Shown one piece after another: positions 7,855 to 17,872 of a stretch of DNA of 64,000 bases. The notes beneath the pieces are model-generated. The model was not told the origin of the DNA. It did not search any database and saw only the letters and a list, made by a program, of their open reading frames with translations. The DNA is from Paraglaciecola sp. MB-3u-78 (GTDB taxonomy: Bacteria > Pseudomonadota > Gammaproteobacteria > Enterobacterales > Alteromonadaceae): assembly GCF_002835935.1 (NCBI RefSeq), contig NZ_PJCF01000003.1, positions 372,001-436,000 on the forward strand, given 5' to 3'. Made by a program: the position numbers and the translations under genes. The first letter of the stretch is position 1. Each line of letters starts with the position of its first letter.

Positions 7855-10014
7855 ATGACCCTGTCGATCCGCTTTAGATATTTACTAGCCGTATTTTTGT
7901 TGGCAATCTTAGTTACCTCTTCTTGGTTTTGGTTGTCGAAAATCATTAACCAACAAGGCCAAGACGCGCAAATTATCAATGTAGCCGGTCAACAGCGAAT
8001 GTTAAGCCAACGGATCGCGTTGCTATCCTATCGAATTGATAAGGCGGGTGAAATCGATGTTGTTAACAAACAGCTCGAGGACGCCGTCGCCACGTTTGCC
8101 AGTAACCATAATAAATTGATTAACTTGAAGCACATCCCAGATGAGGCCAAATCACTCTACTTCGGTGACGTTCAATTAGACCAGCGTTCTAAGACCTTGA
8201 TTAATATTATCAGCAGTTTTATCAAAGGCACGACTTCGCCAGAATATCTGCTCCAACAGATTGCAGAGGTCGACACCGAACGACTCCTAAATGATTTGAA
8301 TTTGGTTGTTAGTGTTTTTGAAAACGATGCCGAAAAACGGGTAAGCTCGTTGTATCAGATTGAAACTTGGCTATGGGCGCTTACATTATTTTTACTTACC
8401 CTAGAAGTTTTGTTTATTTTTGAGCCGATGAAAAGACTTATTACTCGACAAATGAGTGATTTAAAGCTCGCAGCAACCCGAGCCATTGAGGCAGAACAAA
8501 AAGCGGTTGAGTCGAATAAAGTCAAAGCGCAATTTGTCGCTAATATGTCCCATGAATTACGCACCCCAATGAGCGGAATGTTTGGATTGCTTGATTTAGC
8601 ATTAAGCCGGCCAAATCAGGCAAAAGACTATGTATCAAGGGCAAAGGCATCAGGCCAACAATTGCTTTTGCTGATTAACGATATTCTAGATTTCGAAAAA
8701 ATTGAAGCGGGTAAACTAGAGTTAGATGAAAGTGTTTTTTCGCTCCTTGAGCTAATAGATCAAACCTGCACCAACACCGATATTTTATGTCGACAAAAAA
8801 ATATAGCTTTTGTTTATGAAAAGCCATCGAACATACCTGAATACATAAAAAGTGACGCAGGTAAAATTGTTCAAGTCTTAAATAACTTAATGACCAACGC
8901 CATTAAATTTACCGAAAAAGGATCAGTCACACTGTCGGTCGGTGCAACCGTGCAAGAAAAACGTCTTTGGCTTGTTTTCAGTGTTACTGATACTGGTATT
9001 GGTATCGAAACCGATAAACAACAGAGTATTTTTGAAGAGTTTAGCCAAGCTGACTCAAGTACCTCAAAAAAATATGGCGGCACGGGTTTAGGGCTTGCTA
9101 TCAGTTCTAGACTGACTCAGCTGCTGAATGGAAAATTAGAGTTGCAAAGTGATATTGGCAAAGGCAGTCGATTTACCGTTTCAATTCCTGTTCAAAAGGC
9201 ATCAGCACCGAAAAAGAAAATACCTCATGATACCCACTTTATGACGTGCGCGGTGGTAGATGATTTGGCCTCAAGTCGCGAATTAATGGCATCCATCGCC
9301 AGAGATATTGGTTATAAAACGGATGTGTTTGAGAACGGAAAGGCGTTTATAAATGGCACACAATGCTACGATGTTCTGCTTTTAGATTACTTTATGCCTG
9401 AAGTTAATGGCGGTGACGTTATTAAGCATTTTATAGAATGTAACCGACTTCCGAAGTATATATTTCTGGTCACTGCCGCATATGACAATCTGGATATCAT
9501 GGCGGATGTAAAAGCGCATATTGACGCGATTATTGAAAAACCCATCGTAGTGGAAACGCTGGAGTATCATTTACGCTCTGTGCAAAAGCAGGCAAAGACG
9601 AATACCCCAATACTGCATGGGCCCATATTAGTGGCTGAAGACAACGATATTAATGCGTATATTATCGAAGCTATTCTTGTGGATAATGGACACGAAGTTG
9701 TCATAATGCCCGATGGTCAACAAGCCATAGATTGGCTGAAAAACAGCACAATTCCACCTGAAGTGATATTGATGGATATGCAAATGCCAACAATGGATGG
9801 CGTGACGGCAACACGTTATATTCTGCAAGAAATGCAACTGACCATTCCAATTATTGGATTAACAGCCAATGCGCTTAAGTCTGACCATGAGTTATGCCTA
9901 GACGCGGGTATGGATCAAGTACTGACCAAGCCGATTGACAAGAAGGCCTTAATTACGGCAATCCATAGTTTAGCTTCGGCAAGTGACCTAGGTACTGTCA
10001 AGTTAACAAGATGA
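7855..10014 (+). CDS. Hybrid sensor histidine kinase with PilJ-type sensor and two receiver domains
   Basis: A 719-residue inner-membrane hybrid kinase. TM1 at about 8-28 and TM2 at about 170-190 bracket a periplasmic domain with VAGQQRMLSQRIALLSYRID, typical of the PilJ/NarX-like type IV pili MCP sensor domain. Then come HisKA (NMSHELRTP, His233) and the ATPase domain (N-box NNLMTNAIKF, G1 DTGIGI, F-box, G2 GGTGLGLAIS). A first receiver follows (VVDDLAS, phospho-acceptor Asp511 in LLLDYFMPE), then a second (AEDNDIN, Asp641 in ILMDMQMPT). No Hpt domain is fused, so phosphate presumably passes to a separate Hpt protein. No partner gene is adjacent. Ligand unknown; domain order is clear. Confidence 0.9.
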   Translation: MTLSIRFRYLLAVFLLAILVTSSWFWLSKIINQQGQDAQIINVAGQQRMLSQRIALLSYRIDKAGEIDVVNKQLEDAVATFASNHNKLINLKHIPDEAKSLYFGDVQLDQRSKTLINIISSFIKGTTSPEYLLQQIAEVDTERLLNDLNLVVSVFENDAEKRVSSLYQIETWLWALTLFLLTLEVLFIFEPMKRLITRQMSDLKLAATRAIEAEQKAVESNKVKAQFVANMSHELRTPMSGMFGLLDLALSRPNQAKDYVSRAKASGQQLLLLINDILDFEKIEAGKLELDESVFSLLELIDQTCTNTDILCRQKNIAFVYEKPSNIPEYIKSDAGKIVQVLNNLMTNAIKFTEKGSVTLSVGATVQEKRLWLVFSVTDTGIGIETDKQQSIFEEFSQADSSTSKKYGGTGLGLAISSRLTQLLNGKLELQSDIGKGSRFTVSIPVQKASAPKKKIPHDTHFMTCAVVDDLASSRELMASIARDIGYKTDVFENGKAFINGTQCYDVLLLDYFMPEVNGGDVIKHFIECNRLPKYIFLVTAAYDNLDIMADVKAHIDAIIEKPIVVETLEYHLRSVQKQAKTNTPILHGPILVAEDNDINAYIIEAILVDNGHEVVIMPDGQQAIDWLKNSTIPPEVILMDMQMPTMDGVTATRYILQEMQLTIPIIGLTANALKSDHELCLDAGMDQVLTKPIDKKALITAIHSLASASDLGTVKLTR

Positions 10015-10039
10015 CTCAGCAATATGCGATAATCTGGGC

Positions 10040-10222
10040 ATGAAAAACACCAATATTTATGCCGGATATCGTTATCTACACCAAATAATCAGTCATGCTG
10101 TCTGGTTTGGTCACAAAATTACACTTAGCTTCCGTGACATCGAAAAACTGCTATCAGAAAAAAAGTGCGGCAATAACGACTTACGGCAAGGTTTGTTACC
10201 CACTCTAAACACCCTATCGTGA
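10040..10222 (+). pseudogene. IS6-family transposase remnant (N-terminal fragment)
   Basis: Sixty codons read GYRYLHQIISHAVWFGHK and TLSFRDIEKLLSEK, matching the conserved start of IS6/IS26-type transposases (YR.P..IISHAVWLYHR.TLSFRDIEELLAERG). The similarity stops after about 40 residues and the catalytic DDE domain is absent. A dead remnant, showing earlier IS activity next to the nested elements. Confidence 0.7.
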
Positions 10223-10514
10223 CGGCACCACCGTTGACCGTCGCAGTCATGTGCTCTTTGAGTAGCTGGATTTTATTGGCTGTTTAGCGGCGCTGGTAAC
10301 CAAGTCCCGCGTAAACCTTACTAGATTTCATGGTGTTTGCATCAAGCTCCACATTATTCGTATATGACGAGCACATAACCTTAACAATCTAAGTGTAGAT
10401 TATTATGGTTGAACGACTTATTTGACACATGGCCTATGGATAGAAGACGTTCCTAAAGATGGGTTTTAGCAGCAAAATGCAGCAATATAATTCTTCGTTC
10501 GTATGTCTGCTATG
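10223..10514. other. Non-coding spacer, no feature recognised
   Basis: About 290 bp between the IS6 remnant and the left end of the IS1182 element. Stop codons are frequent in all frames and I see no gene; it may be further decayed IS DNA. Confidence 0.4.
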
Positions 10515-10518
10515 TCGG
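10515..10518. repeat. Target-site duplication TCGG (left) of the IS1182 element
   Basis: TCGG directly precedes the left inverted repeat and recurs directly after the right one (33006-33009). Four bp fits IS1182-family insertions. Confidence 0.7.
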
Positions 10519-10655
10519 CAGACTGTGTAAAAACTATTGATCACCTTTTGGTCTAAGTATGTGATGTTTATGATCAATCAGTCTTAGCCACCGATCCAAC
10601 TTTAAGACCGAATTTGGTATAATAAAATGGTAAGCTAAACCAGAGTATATCTGAC

Positions 10656-11782
10656 ATGTCTCACCATATTAAAGGTCAACCAAGACACCAATCGACACTC
10701 TTCCCAGAAGCAATAGATGACTTTGTTACCGAAGATAATCCAGTTCGAGTTATCGATATGTTTGTTGACCACCTTGATTTATTAGACTTAGGTTTTGAGA
10801 CCGTTAACCCAAAGCTTACTGGCCGCCCAGGCTATCATCCTTCTACAATGTTAAAACTCTACATCTATGGTTACTTAAATCGCATTCAGTCATCTCGCAG
10901 GTTGGAAAAGGAAAGTCACCGCAACGTTGAATTAATGTGGTTGCTTGAGCGTTTAAGACCTGACTTTAAAACTATCGCCAACTTTAGAAAAGATAATGGC
11001 AAGGGGATCAAAAATGTCTGCCGCAAGTTTGTTGAGTTATGTCGTCAGCTCAACATGTTTGAGGATTCAGTGTTCGCCATTGATGGTAGTAAGTTTAAAG
11101 CCGTCAACAACAAATCCAAGAATTATACACCCGCCAAAGTTCAGGCTCATATCGAGCGAACAGAAAAGAGTATTCAACAATACTTAAGTCAAATGGACAC
11201 CAAAGACGGGGATGAAAAGGATATCGACACCACAGTATCTACTTCAAAATTAGCATGGCTTGAGCAGCGATTAGTTGAGCTTAAAGCACTCGAAATACAA
11301 GTGAATGAACACCCAGACAAGCAAGTATCACAAACCGACCCTGATGCACGTTTGATGAAGACGCAACATATGCAAAGACAGGTGTGCTACAACGTGCAAA
11401 GCGCTGTGGATACAAAACATCACTTGATTGTTGAACACGATGTCACTATGACAACAGACAGAGGCCAGCTCACCTTAGTGGCAGAGCAAGTCCAAAAAAC
11501 ATTAGGTAAACAAGACATCACTATCATCGCCGACAAGGGGTACTTTAGTCGCAACGATATCAAGGCCACACAAGATTTAGGCATGACGGCAAACGTGCCA
11601 CAAACTGATACATCAGGCTCAGCAAAGAAAGGCATCTTTAACAAGTCATTATTTAAATACGATAAAGACAAAGACCTTTATATTTGCCCAGCGGGCGAGG
11701 AATTACCGCATCGACGGAACGTAACCGAAGACGGCCTTGAGCAAAAGGTATACGTTAATTTTTATGCTTGCCGAGATTGTAG
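10656..11782 (+). pseudogene. IS1182-family transposase, 5' part (interrupted)
   Basis: Encodes the first 375 residues of a DDE transposase. QSTLFPEAIDDFVTEDNPVR and LTGRPGYHPSTMLKLYIYGY are typical of the IS1182 N-terminal (DUF772) block. The catalytic part includes FAIDGSKFKAVN and IIADKGYFS. At residue 376 the frame runs into the inserted IS1634 end and stops shortly after (at 11825), so the visible reading frame carries a foreign tail. The true continuation is at 32510-32813. A TATAAT -10-like box is at 10618. Inactive by interruption. Confidence 0.9.
11777..11782. repeat. Target-site duplication TTGTAG (left) of the IS1634-bounded unit
   Basis: TTGTAG abuts the left end of IS1634 copy 1 and recurs directly after the right end of IS1634 copy 2 (32504-32509), not after copy 1. 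This marks both copies plus the cargo as one inserted unit. Confidence 0.85.
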
Positions 11783-13532
11783 CTGTCATTCCGCACCTAA
11801 ATTTAGAATTGAATTTGGTTATTAATTGACCACTTGATGTGGGTTTGTTAAAAACACCTTGACGCCGATCCCCAGTTTTGATCTATTACTCTCTTTTGAG
11901 AGCTATAAATAATGACTTACCCCTCCTCCAAATCCCTCGATCACCTTGGCCTTGTCGCTGGATTTTGTAAAGATATTCAACTTGCACAATACATTGATGA
12001 TGCATTAGGTGGCTCTAATGAGCGTAAAGTCAGCTTTGGACAATTATTCGTGGCGATGCTACTCAATGGTTTAGGTTTTACCGGTCGCACTTTGCATATG
12101 TACAGTGAATATTTTGAAAGCAAACCGCTTGACCGTTTGCTCGGGGAAGGAATATCTGCCGATGATATTAATGACGATGCGCTTGGGCGATGTTTGGATG
12201 CACTTTACGACAAGGGCGTATCCTCTCTTTACCAAGGCATAGGCGAGCGGGTGGTCAATCATCTAGGGTTAGATTGCCAAGCGGTGCATCTCGACTCCAC
12301 TAGTTTCCATTATGATGGCCAAGCCACACCAGTGGGTGAGTTTGGACACATTCGCATTGCCCAAGGCTATTCACGTGACCATCGCCCTGAGCTCAATCAG
12401 GTGATATTAAATCTCATTTGCGAAAACCAGTCGGGTATTCCGGTGTACATGAAGCCCGCCAGTGGCAACAACAATGATATGGAAGGCTTTAAACAGATTG
12501 TGAAGGCGCATATTGGTAGTTTAAAAGCGGCTCAAGCCAGCCGCTATTTAGTGGCCGATGCGGCGCTTTATGTCAAAGAAACGATTGAGGAATTAGACGC
12601 CCAAGGTCAATTATTTATCACGCGGGTGCCGCAAACACTGAGAGAAGCGAAGGCACTGGTTGCACAAGCCCCCACTTTACTGTTTACCCCTATTTCCCAA
12701 GGCTATGAAGGCGTCAGTTATGACAGCGAATATGGCGGTGTTAAACAAACATGGTTACTCATTCGCAGTGAGCAGGCTTACAAGCGTGAGCAACACAACT
12801 TAAACAAGCGCATGTTAAAAGCCGGCGAGCAAGCGCGAAAAAGCTTCAAACAGTTAAGCCAACAACGCTTTGCCTGCGTCCAAGATGCACAAAGCGCCAT
12901 TGTAAAATGGCGAAGTAAACAAACCGTGTGTGATGTCAATGCCCGAGCAATTGAAGTGGCGGTATATGCAAACGCAGGACGACCTAAACGAGGCGAATTA
13001 CCCACGCGCATTGAATATCAAATCACGGGCGAATTATGCACACCTCTGATATCACGCCAAACCGCTTTACAGCAACTCGGACTGTTCATTATTGCCACCA
13101 ATGATGTCAGTGATGATTTGGATATGGCCAGTTTACTCAGCAGCTACAAAGCCCAGCAAAATGTTGAAAAAGGCTTTCGTTTCTTAAAAAGTCCCGACTT
13201 CCTAACCAGTGCCATTTACCTCAAGAAGCCAGAACGTATTGAAGCCTTACTGATGGTCATGACCAGTTGTTTAATGGTGTACGCCAGTCTAGAGCATCAA
13301 ATCCGCAAAACACTCAAAGACAAGGCGTGTTACTTCCCCGACCAGAAAAAAAAGCCAAGCCAAACACCCACTGCTCGATGGGTTTTCCAATGCTTCGAAA
13401 ATATTACAGTTCTGTATCAAGCTGAACACATTCCGCTGGTGATGAACTTAAAAGAACGACAACACATCATCATTAATTGCCTTGGTGATGTATACCGGAG
13501 AATTTATTCTTAAAGTGGGTGCGGAAGATCGG
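11783..13532 (+). mobile_element. IS1634-family element, copy 1 (intact)
   Basis: 1,750 bp with imperfect 15-bp terminal repeats: CTGTCATTCCGCACC on the left and CCGATCTTCCGCACC (complement) on the right, matching at 11 positions. Ends were fixed by comparing the two copies, whose similarity begins and stops exactly there. Carries one intact transposase gene. Confidence 0.88.
11912..13513 (+). CDS. IS1634-family transposase (intact, 533 aa)
   Basis: A DDE transposase with the N-terminal DUF4277-type block (LDHLGLVAGFCKDIQLAQYID) typical of IS1634. The catalytic core follows: VHLDSTSFHYDG carries the first Asp and YLVADAALYVKE the second. The C-terminal block LLSSYKAQQNVEKGFRFLKS contains the Glu region (Y-x2-QQ-x-VE-x-GFRFLK). 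The frame is undisturbed, so this copy could supply transposase in trans to the broken copy 2. It differs from copy 2 by at least one silent base (A at 13408, G at 32379). Confidence 0.92.
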   Translation: MTYPSSKSLDHLGLVAGFCKDIQLAQYIDDALGGSNERKVSFGQLFVAMLLNGLGFTGRTLHMYSEYFESKPLDRLLGEGISADDINDDALGRCLDALYDKGVSSLYQGIGERVVNHLGLDCQAVHLDSTSFHYDGQATPVGEFGHIRIAQGYSRDHRPELNQVILNLICENQSGIPVYMKPASGNNNDMEGFKQIVKAHIGSLKAAQASRYLVADAALYVKETIEELDAQGQLFITRVPQTLREAKALVAQAPTLLFTPISQGYEGVSYDSEYGGVKQTWLLIRSEQAYKREQHNLNKRMLKAGEQARKSFKQLSQQRFACVQDAQSAIVKWRSKQTVCDVNARAIEVAVYANAGRPKRGELPTRIEYQITGELCTPLISRQTALQQLGLFIIATNDVSDDLDMASLLSSYKAQQNVEKGFRFLKSPDFLTSAIYLKKPERIEALLMVMTSCLMVYASLEHQIRKTLKDKACYFPDQKKKPSQTPTARWVFQCFENITVLYQAEHIPLVMNLKERQHIIINCLGDVYRRIYS

Positions 13533-14447
13533 CTGGTATACTTTAAGCTATATTGTCAAATATTAAATAATCTCGAACTCTTCACTTTAAAGCGTGAAAA
13601 TGAAGCGCTACCCACCAGCTTGTGATTGTCGATTAAAACCGAGTACCAGCAAGAAATCTGCTGTTTAGCTCAATTCTGTCAAAGACAAAGGTATCAAGCC
13701 TGTTTGGGTGTTGTGGAAGGTAAGACACGGGATAACACATAGTTTACCCACCTTGCTTAGTCATAAAATGATGAAGAAAACGGTCTATCCTACCTTATCA
13801 AAGCCATGACGTGGTCACCGGACAATACATGATTCATATTGAAGACATTTCACGTATTTAATTCGATAAAAGCAGAACTCAAAAAAGACTAAAAGCTAAA
13901 GCTCGCCAAACAAAAAGTGGCGAAATAATAACAAAATCATTTTTTATAACACTAAATTAACGATATTTTTTTTGAAAATAAAAAAAGCTATAGGTATTTT
14001 TACTTATTTTGATAGCAAGAAAGTATTTAAAATTATACCTAAGTATAGTTATGTATACACAAAATTATTGTTAAGTTATACGTGTATATAAAAAACTTTT
14101 ACTGATTAGTCCGTCTCGCTTACCATTGTAAATCTATTGAAACCTTGATTAAGAGTGCATTCATAGGCATGTCTTATATAAATCTGACTCCCTCAGACAT
14201 AAAACCTAGCGCAGGTCAGATTAATATTTTCTTCATGTTTAAATTAAAAAGTCAAATAAAAAAACCACGGGGAACGTTAATTTTAACGTCCTATGACTAA
14301 AGTTTAATGGCATTATCTAAAAATAATTCTTTATCTTTTAAGAATTACAATGCCTGATATATGGATGTATTGGAGATGTATTGCAGATGTATTGCAGATG
14401 TATTGGCTTTCGACATAAGTCTTTAGCCTAGAAATGGAAATATCAAC
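13533..14447. other. Left cargo end and leader of the chemotaxis operon, no gene
   Basis: About 0.9 kb without a supportable gene. The first 400 bp show broken reading frames and may be old mobile-element debris. From about 13930 it becomes very AT-rich, suiting a promoter region. An imperfect hairpin, GGAACGTTAA / TTTTAACGTCC, lies at 14271-14291, and four 11-bp tandem repeats at 14364-14406 precede the first gene. No promoter could be fixed with confidence. Confidence 0.5.
14364..14406 (+). repeat. 11-bp tandem repeat (GATGTATTGSA) x4 in the operon leader
   Basis: Units at 14364, 14375, 14386 and 14397 read GATGTATTGGA, GATGTATTGCA, GATGTATTGCA, GATGTATTGG. An 11-bp period puts each unit about one helical turn apart, as for a protein-binding array, 40 bp before the STAS gene start. 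Could also be a slippage-prone spacer. Confidence 0.9.
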
Positions 14448-14729
14448 ATGAGTACTAAAACAAGCCTATCGTTAGGCGAATCATTGAATATCTCACAAGT
14501 CAGTAATTTGCACCAGCGTTTGGCTATTTCACTTGGAAAATGTTCAACCATCGAATTAAAAGCAGATAAAGTGCGAATAGCAGATAGCGCTGGTCTGCAG
14601 CTTATCCTCTCCCTGAAAAAAGAAGTCGACACTTGCGGCGGAAAAATCAGCTGGAAAAATCCTTCTCCTCCTCTACTTGATGCGGCTCGTATATTGGGGC
14701 TATTTGAGGATTTGGGCTTACATAATTAG
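14448..14729 (+). CDS. STAS-domain protein (chemotaxis-associated)
   Basis: A 93-residue single STAS domain, related to anti-sigma-factor antagonists. The core VRIADSAGLQLILSLKKEV has the conserved Ser of the phosphorylatable D-S-x-G loop (here ADSAGLQL). It leads the chemotaxis operon, 40 bp upstream of cheY, so it likely works with the array, possibly as a phosphorylation-dependent switch. No partner kinase of the SpoIIAB type is present in the window. Domain call good; role inferred from position only. Confidence 0.8.
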   Translation: MSTKTSLSLGESLNISQVSNLHQRLAISLGKCSTIELKADKVRIADSAGLQLILSLKKEVDTCGGKISWKNPSPPLLDAARILGLFEDLGLHN

Positions 14730-14769
14730 AAAAAATATAAATGTTAACTCATGACTCAGGATTTGATAA

Positions 14770-15132
14770 ATGGCACAAATATTAATCGTAGATGACTCGG
14801 CTTCCATGCGTAACATGGTTGCTACAACCCTAAAATCAGCAGGCCATCAGGTGACTGATGCACCCGACGGACAGGCAGGATTAAACAAAGCCAAAAGCAG
14901 TAAGTTTGACGTTATTGTTACTGATTTAAATATGCCGATTATGAATGGCATTGATTTGGTTAGAAACTTAAGAGCGTTAGCAAATTACAAATACACTCCA
15001 ATTCTATTATTGACAACAGAATCCTCCATGGACAAAAAATCCGAAGGCAAGGCAGCGGGTGCGACAGGATGGTTAGTTAAACCATTCAATCCAGATAAGT
15101 TGTTAGCCACAGTGGCACGAGTGATCGGATAA
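14770..15132 (+). CDS. cheY: CheY-type single-domain response regulator
   Basis: A 120-residue stand-alone receiver. It has the acidic pocket (VDDSASM, Asp8-Asp9), the phospho-acceptor Asp52 in VTDLNMP, the switch Thr in LLLTTESS and the Lys in LVKPFNPDKL. No output domain, so it is the diffusible product of CheA phosphorylation. Its target is not obvious: there are no flagellar or pilus genes in the window, and this operon type need not drive swimming. Position directly before cheA supports the assignment. Confidence 0.9.
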   Translation: MAQILIVDDSASMRNMVATTLKSAGHQVTDAPDGQAGLNKAKSSKFDVIVTDLNMPIMNGIDLVRNLRALANYKYTPILLLTTESSMDKKSEGKAAGATGWLVKPFNPDKLLATVARVIG

Positions 15133-15170
15133 TTAAACAGCCTTAATAATACAGGGAAAAATATTCGCTT

Positions 15171-17336
15171 ATGTCTATCGACATGGAACAATTTCATGAG
15201 GTTTTTTTCGAAGAAAGCCTTGAAGGTTTAGATGTAATGGAGCAAGCATTGCTCATCATCGGCCAAAGTAACGATCCGGAAGTGATCAACACTATCTTTC
15301 GCGCGGCACATTCGATAAAAGGCGGCAGCGGCACCTTTGGTTTTGGCGATGTGGCAAATTTCACCCACGTACTTGAAACCCTGCTGGATGAAGCCAGAGA
15401 CGGTAAGCGCGAATTAAATGAAGAATGTATTGAACTTTTGCTGCGCTCTTGTGATTGCCTGCGTGGCATGTTCACTGCACTACAAGCTAAAGAAACACCA
15501 AACTTATACCAATCGATAGAATTAATTGCCGCATTCGAGCGTATTTTAGGTGCAACAGACAAAACGGTAAACACTGTGCAAGCTGATGCAGTGACTCAAA
15601 CATCACAAGCGGGATCCGGACCTATGCTCAGCCAAAATAGCAAAAATGACGCTAATACCTCTTCCGGTACTGACAACAAAGTCACTAAACATTGGCAAAT
15701 AAAATTTGTTCCGGAACCGCAAATATTACTCGCTGGCAACGAACCCCTAAGGTTATTTAGAGAACTGGCGGCTCTGGGAGATCTGGCGACCAGTGCTGAT
15801 ATCAGTGAAGTTCCGAATTTTGCCGATCTCACCGTTGATGAATGTTTCATACGTTGGGATCTTGAGCTAAGTAACAGCAGCGCCAGTAAAGAAGATATTT
15901 TAGAAGTGTTCGACTGGGTAATCGACGAATGTACACTGGATATTCAGTTAGTTGGCGACAACACATCCACCCAAGACAATGCAATGACATCTGAACCCTT
16001 CGAGGTGCCTTCAGTCGACATCGAGAATATGCTGACAACAAATACTGAAGAGCCGGAGCAGCAGTTTGCTGGAGCAGACAAAAAAGCGGCCCCCGAAATA
16101 CGAGCCCCTCGCTCAGATAAAAATACCCATCCCAGCTCTTCATCATCCATAAGAGTGGGTATCGACAAAGTAGATAGCCTTATTAATCTAGTCGGTGAGT
16201 TGGTTATTACCCAGTCTATGTTATCGGAGCTGGGCAATAATTTCGATATGACTAAATTGGAAAGGCTTTTTCATGGTTTAGAGCAGTTATTACAAAATAC
16301 CAAAGAGTTACAAGAAAGCGTCATGCGTATTCGGATGTTGCCCATTAGTTTTGCTTTTAATCGTTTCCCGCGGATGGTCCGCGACGTTGCCATCCAAATA
16401 GACAAAAAAGTTGAACTCGTGATCCTCGGCGAAAATACCGAATTGGATAAGACGGTAATGGAAAAAATTACCGATCCCTTGGTGCATCTGGTGCGCAATG
16501 CCATTGATCACGGTATTGAAACCCCTGAAGAACGTATTCGTAAAGGCAAACCTGAGCAAGGGTGTATCCGACTTGATGCCCATCATCAGGGTGGCAACGT
16601 AGTGATTGAAGTCAGTGATGATGGTAAAGGGCTCAACACCCTTATAATACGTAACAAAGCCATTGAAAAAGGGTTAATTGACAGTAACGAGCAGCTCAGT
16701 GACAACGAAATCTATGATCTGCTTTTTCAACCCGGCTTTTCTACTGCCGCTCAGGTTAGTGATATCTCAGGCCGCGGAGTAGGCATGGATGTGGTAAAGC
16801 GTAACATCAAATCATTGGGTGGGCGTATTGTTGTTCAATCCAAGGTTGATGTGGGCACCACCATTAAAGTCCATTTACCCTTAACTCTGGCGATACTGGA
16901 TGGGCAACTTGTGCGGGTTGGACAGCAAGTCTTCATCATCCCACTGATAACCATAGTGGAATCACTACAAGTTAAACCAGAGCTGGTAAACAGGGTGTCA
17001 GGTGACATGGTGATGTATCGCTTGCGAGAAGATAACGTTCCTATCATTTACCTGTATAAGGAATTTGATATCAGTGCCGACAATACCGATATCGACAATG
17101 CTTTGCTGGTAGTCGTGGAGAGTGACGGACAAAAAATCGGTTTGTTAGTGGATGATCTATTGGCCCAGCAACAAGTTGTGATAAAAAGTTTGGAAAGTAA
17201 TTACAAACGTATTGAAGGGATCTCAGGGGCCACCATCCTTGGTGATGGCTCTGTGTCTATGATCCTCGATATTCCGGGACTAATCACCGCTTCCTGCCGG
17301 CGCTCAAATGTAAAACGTCAATTTAAGGTCGCCTAA
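15171..17336 (+). CDS. cheA: Chemotaxis histidine kinase CheA
   Basis: A 721-residue cytoplasmic kinase with all core domains. P1/Hpt comes first: AAHSIKGGSGTFGF, phospho-His47. A P2-like acidic linker of about 150-320 follows, with a folded block near 170-265. P3 dimerisation is at about 325-390 (VDSLINLVGELVITQSM). The P4 ATPase has DPLVHLVRNAIDHGIE, SDDGKGLN and GRGVGMDVVK. The C-terminal P5 CheW-like domain is LAILDGQLVRVGQQVFIIPL. It autophosphorylates on His47 under receptor control and passes phosphate to CheY and CheB. No deletions or missing motifs seen. Confidence 0.95.
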   Translation: MSIDMEQFHEVFFEESLEGLDVMEQALLIIGQSNDPEVINTIFRAAHSIKGGSGTFGFGDVANFTHVLETLLDEARDGKRELNEECIELLLRSCDCLRGMFTALQAKETPNLYQSIELIAAFERILGATDKTVNTVQADAVTQTSQAGSGPMLSQNSKNDANTSSGTDNKVTKHWQIKFVPEPQILLAGNEPLRLFRELAALGDLATSADISEVPNFADLTVDECFIRWDLELSNSSASKEDILEVFDWVIDECTLDIQLVGDNTSTQDNAMTSEPFEVPSVDIENMLTTNTEEPEQQFAGADKKAAPEIRAPRSDKNTHPSSSSSIRVGIDKVDSLINLVGELVITQSMLSELGNNFDMTKLERLFHGLEQLLQNTKELQESVMRIRMLPISFAFNRFPRMVRDVAIQIDKKVELVILGENTELDKTVMEKITDPLVHLVRNAIDHGIETPEERIRKGKPEQGCIRLDAHHQGGNVVIEVSDDGKGLNTLIIRNKAIEKGLIDSNEQLSDNEIYDLLFQPGFSTAAQVSDISGRGVGMDVVKRNIKSLGGRIVVQSKVDVGTTIKVHLPLTLAILDGQLVRVGQQVFIIPLITIVESLQVKPELVNRVSGDMVMYRLREDNVPIIYLYKEFDISADNTDIDNALLVVVESDGQKIGLLVDDLLAQQQVVIKSLESNYKRIEGISGATILGDGSVSMILDIPGLITASCRRSNVKRQFKVA

Positions 17337-17347
17337 GGATACATGTG

Positions 17348-17872
17348 ATGAAAATAGAAGTAGCCGACCAGGCCATCAGTGAGCAAGTGTTACGACTTGA
17401 AGGAATTGATTTTATTACAGGTGGGGATCAATACCTAACATTTACATTAGGTGTGGAACACTATGGACTGGATATACTCGCGGTAAATGAAATACGTGGT
17501 TGGGTTGCCCCCACTCTTATCCCCAACGCTCCTGTACATGTCAAAGGTGTGACCAATCTGCGCGGCAATATAGTACCGGTGATTGATCTTCGTATTCTGT
17601 TTAAGGTGGGAGAAGTGGAATATTCCCCGTTTACTGTGACCATCATAGTTGCAATAAAAGATGCAACCGTGAGTCGCACCATGGGTTTCGTAGTTGATGC
17701 AGTTTCAGATGTTTTGAATGCGGAAAAAAGCGAGATTAAAAACACACCCGCTTTCGGTGGTTCAGTGCCCCTAGAATATGTAACGGGTTTGGTCAATGTT
17801 GGCAACAATGTTGTGACCTTATTAAATATCAAAAAATTACTAAATCTGGATGAAGACGATGTTGAACACTGA
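17348..17872 (+). CDS. cheW: CheW coupling protein 1
   Basis: About 174 residues. A CheW domain (GDQYLTFTLGVEHYGLDIL, VKGVTNLRGNIVPVIDLR, FVVDAVSDVLNA) that links receptors to CheA in the array. I prefer ATG at 17348 to the GTG at 17345 because AAGGA (17335) is 8 bp before it; the reading frame is the same. The N-terminus has about 20 extra residues before the domain. It overlaps the next cheW gene. Confidence 0.92.
   Translation: MKIEVADQAISEQVLRLEGIDFITGGDQYLTFTLGVEHYGLDILAVNEIRGWVAPTLIPNAPVHVKGVTNLRGNIVPVIDLRILFKVGEVEYSPFTVTIIVAIKDATVSRTMGFVVDAVSDVLNAEKSEIKNTPAFGGSVPLEYVTGLVNVGNNVVTLLNIKKLLNLDEDDVEH

Noticed and set aside
11783-13532. IS1634 copy 1 as a simple independent insertion
   Set aside because: Its right flank (CTGGTA) does not repeat its left flank (TTGTAG); the matching duplication lies beyond copy 2.
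13533-13950. Possible remnant transposase at the left cargo end
   Set aside because: Short coding-like pieces (LKRENEALPTS) occur but no family could be assigned, and frames break repeatedly.
14295-14330. Possible FliA (sigma-28) promoter from the exact TAAAGTTT at 14299
   Set aside because: No GCCGATAA-like -10 at the needed distance; the region is AT-rich and the match can be chance.
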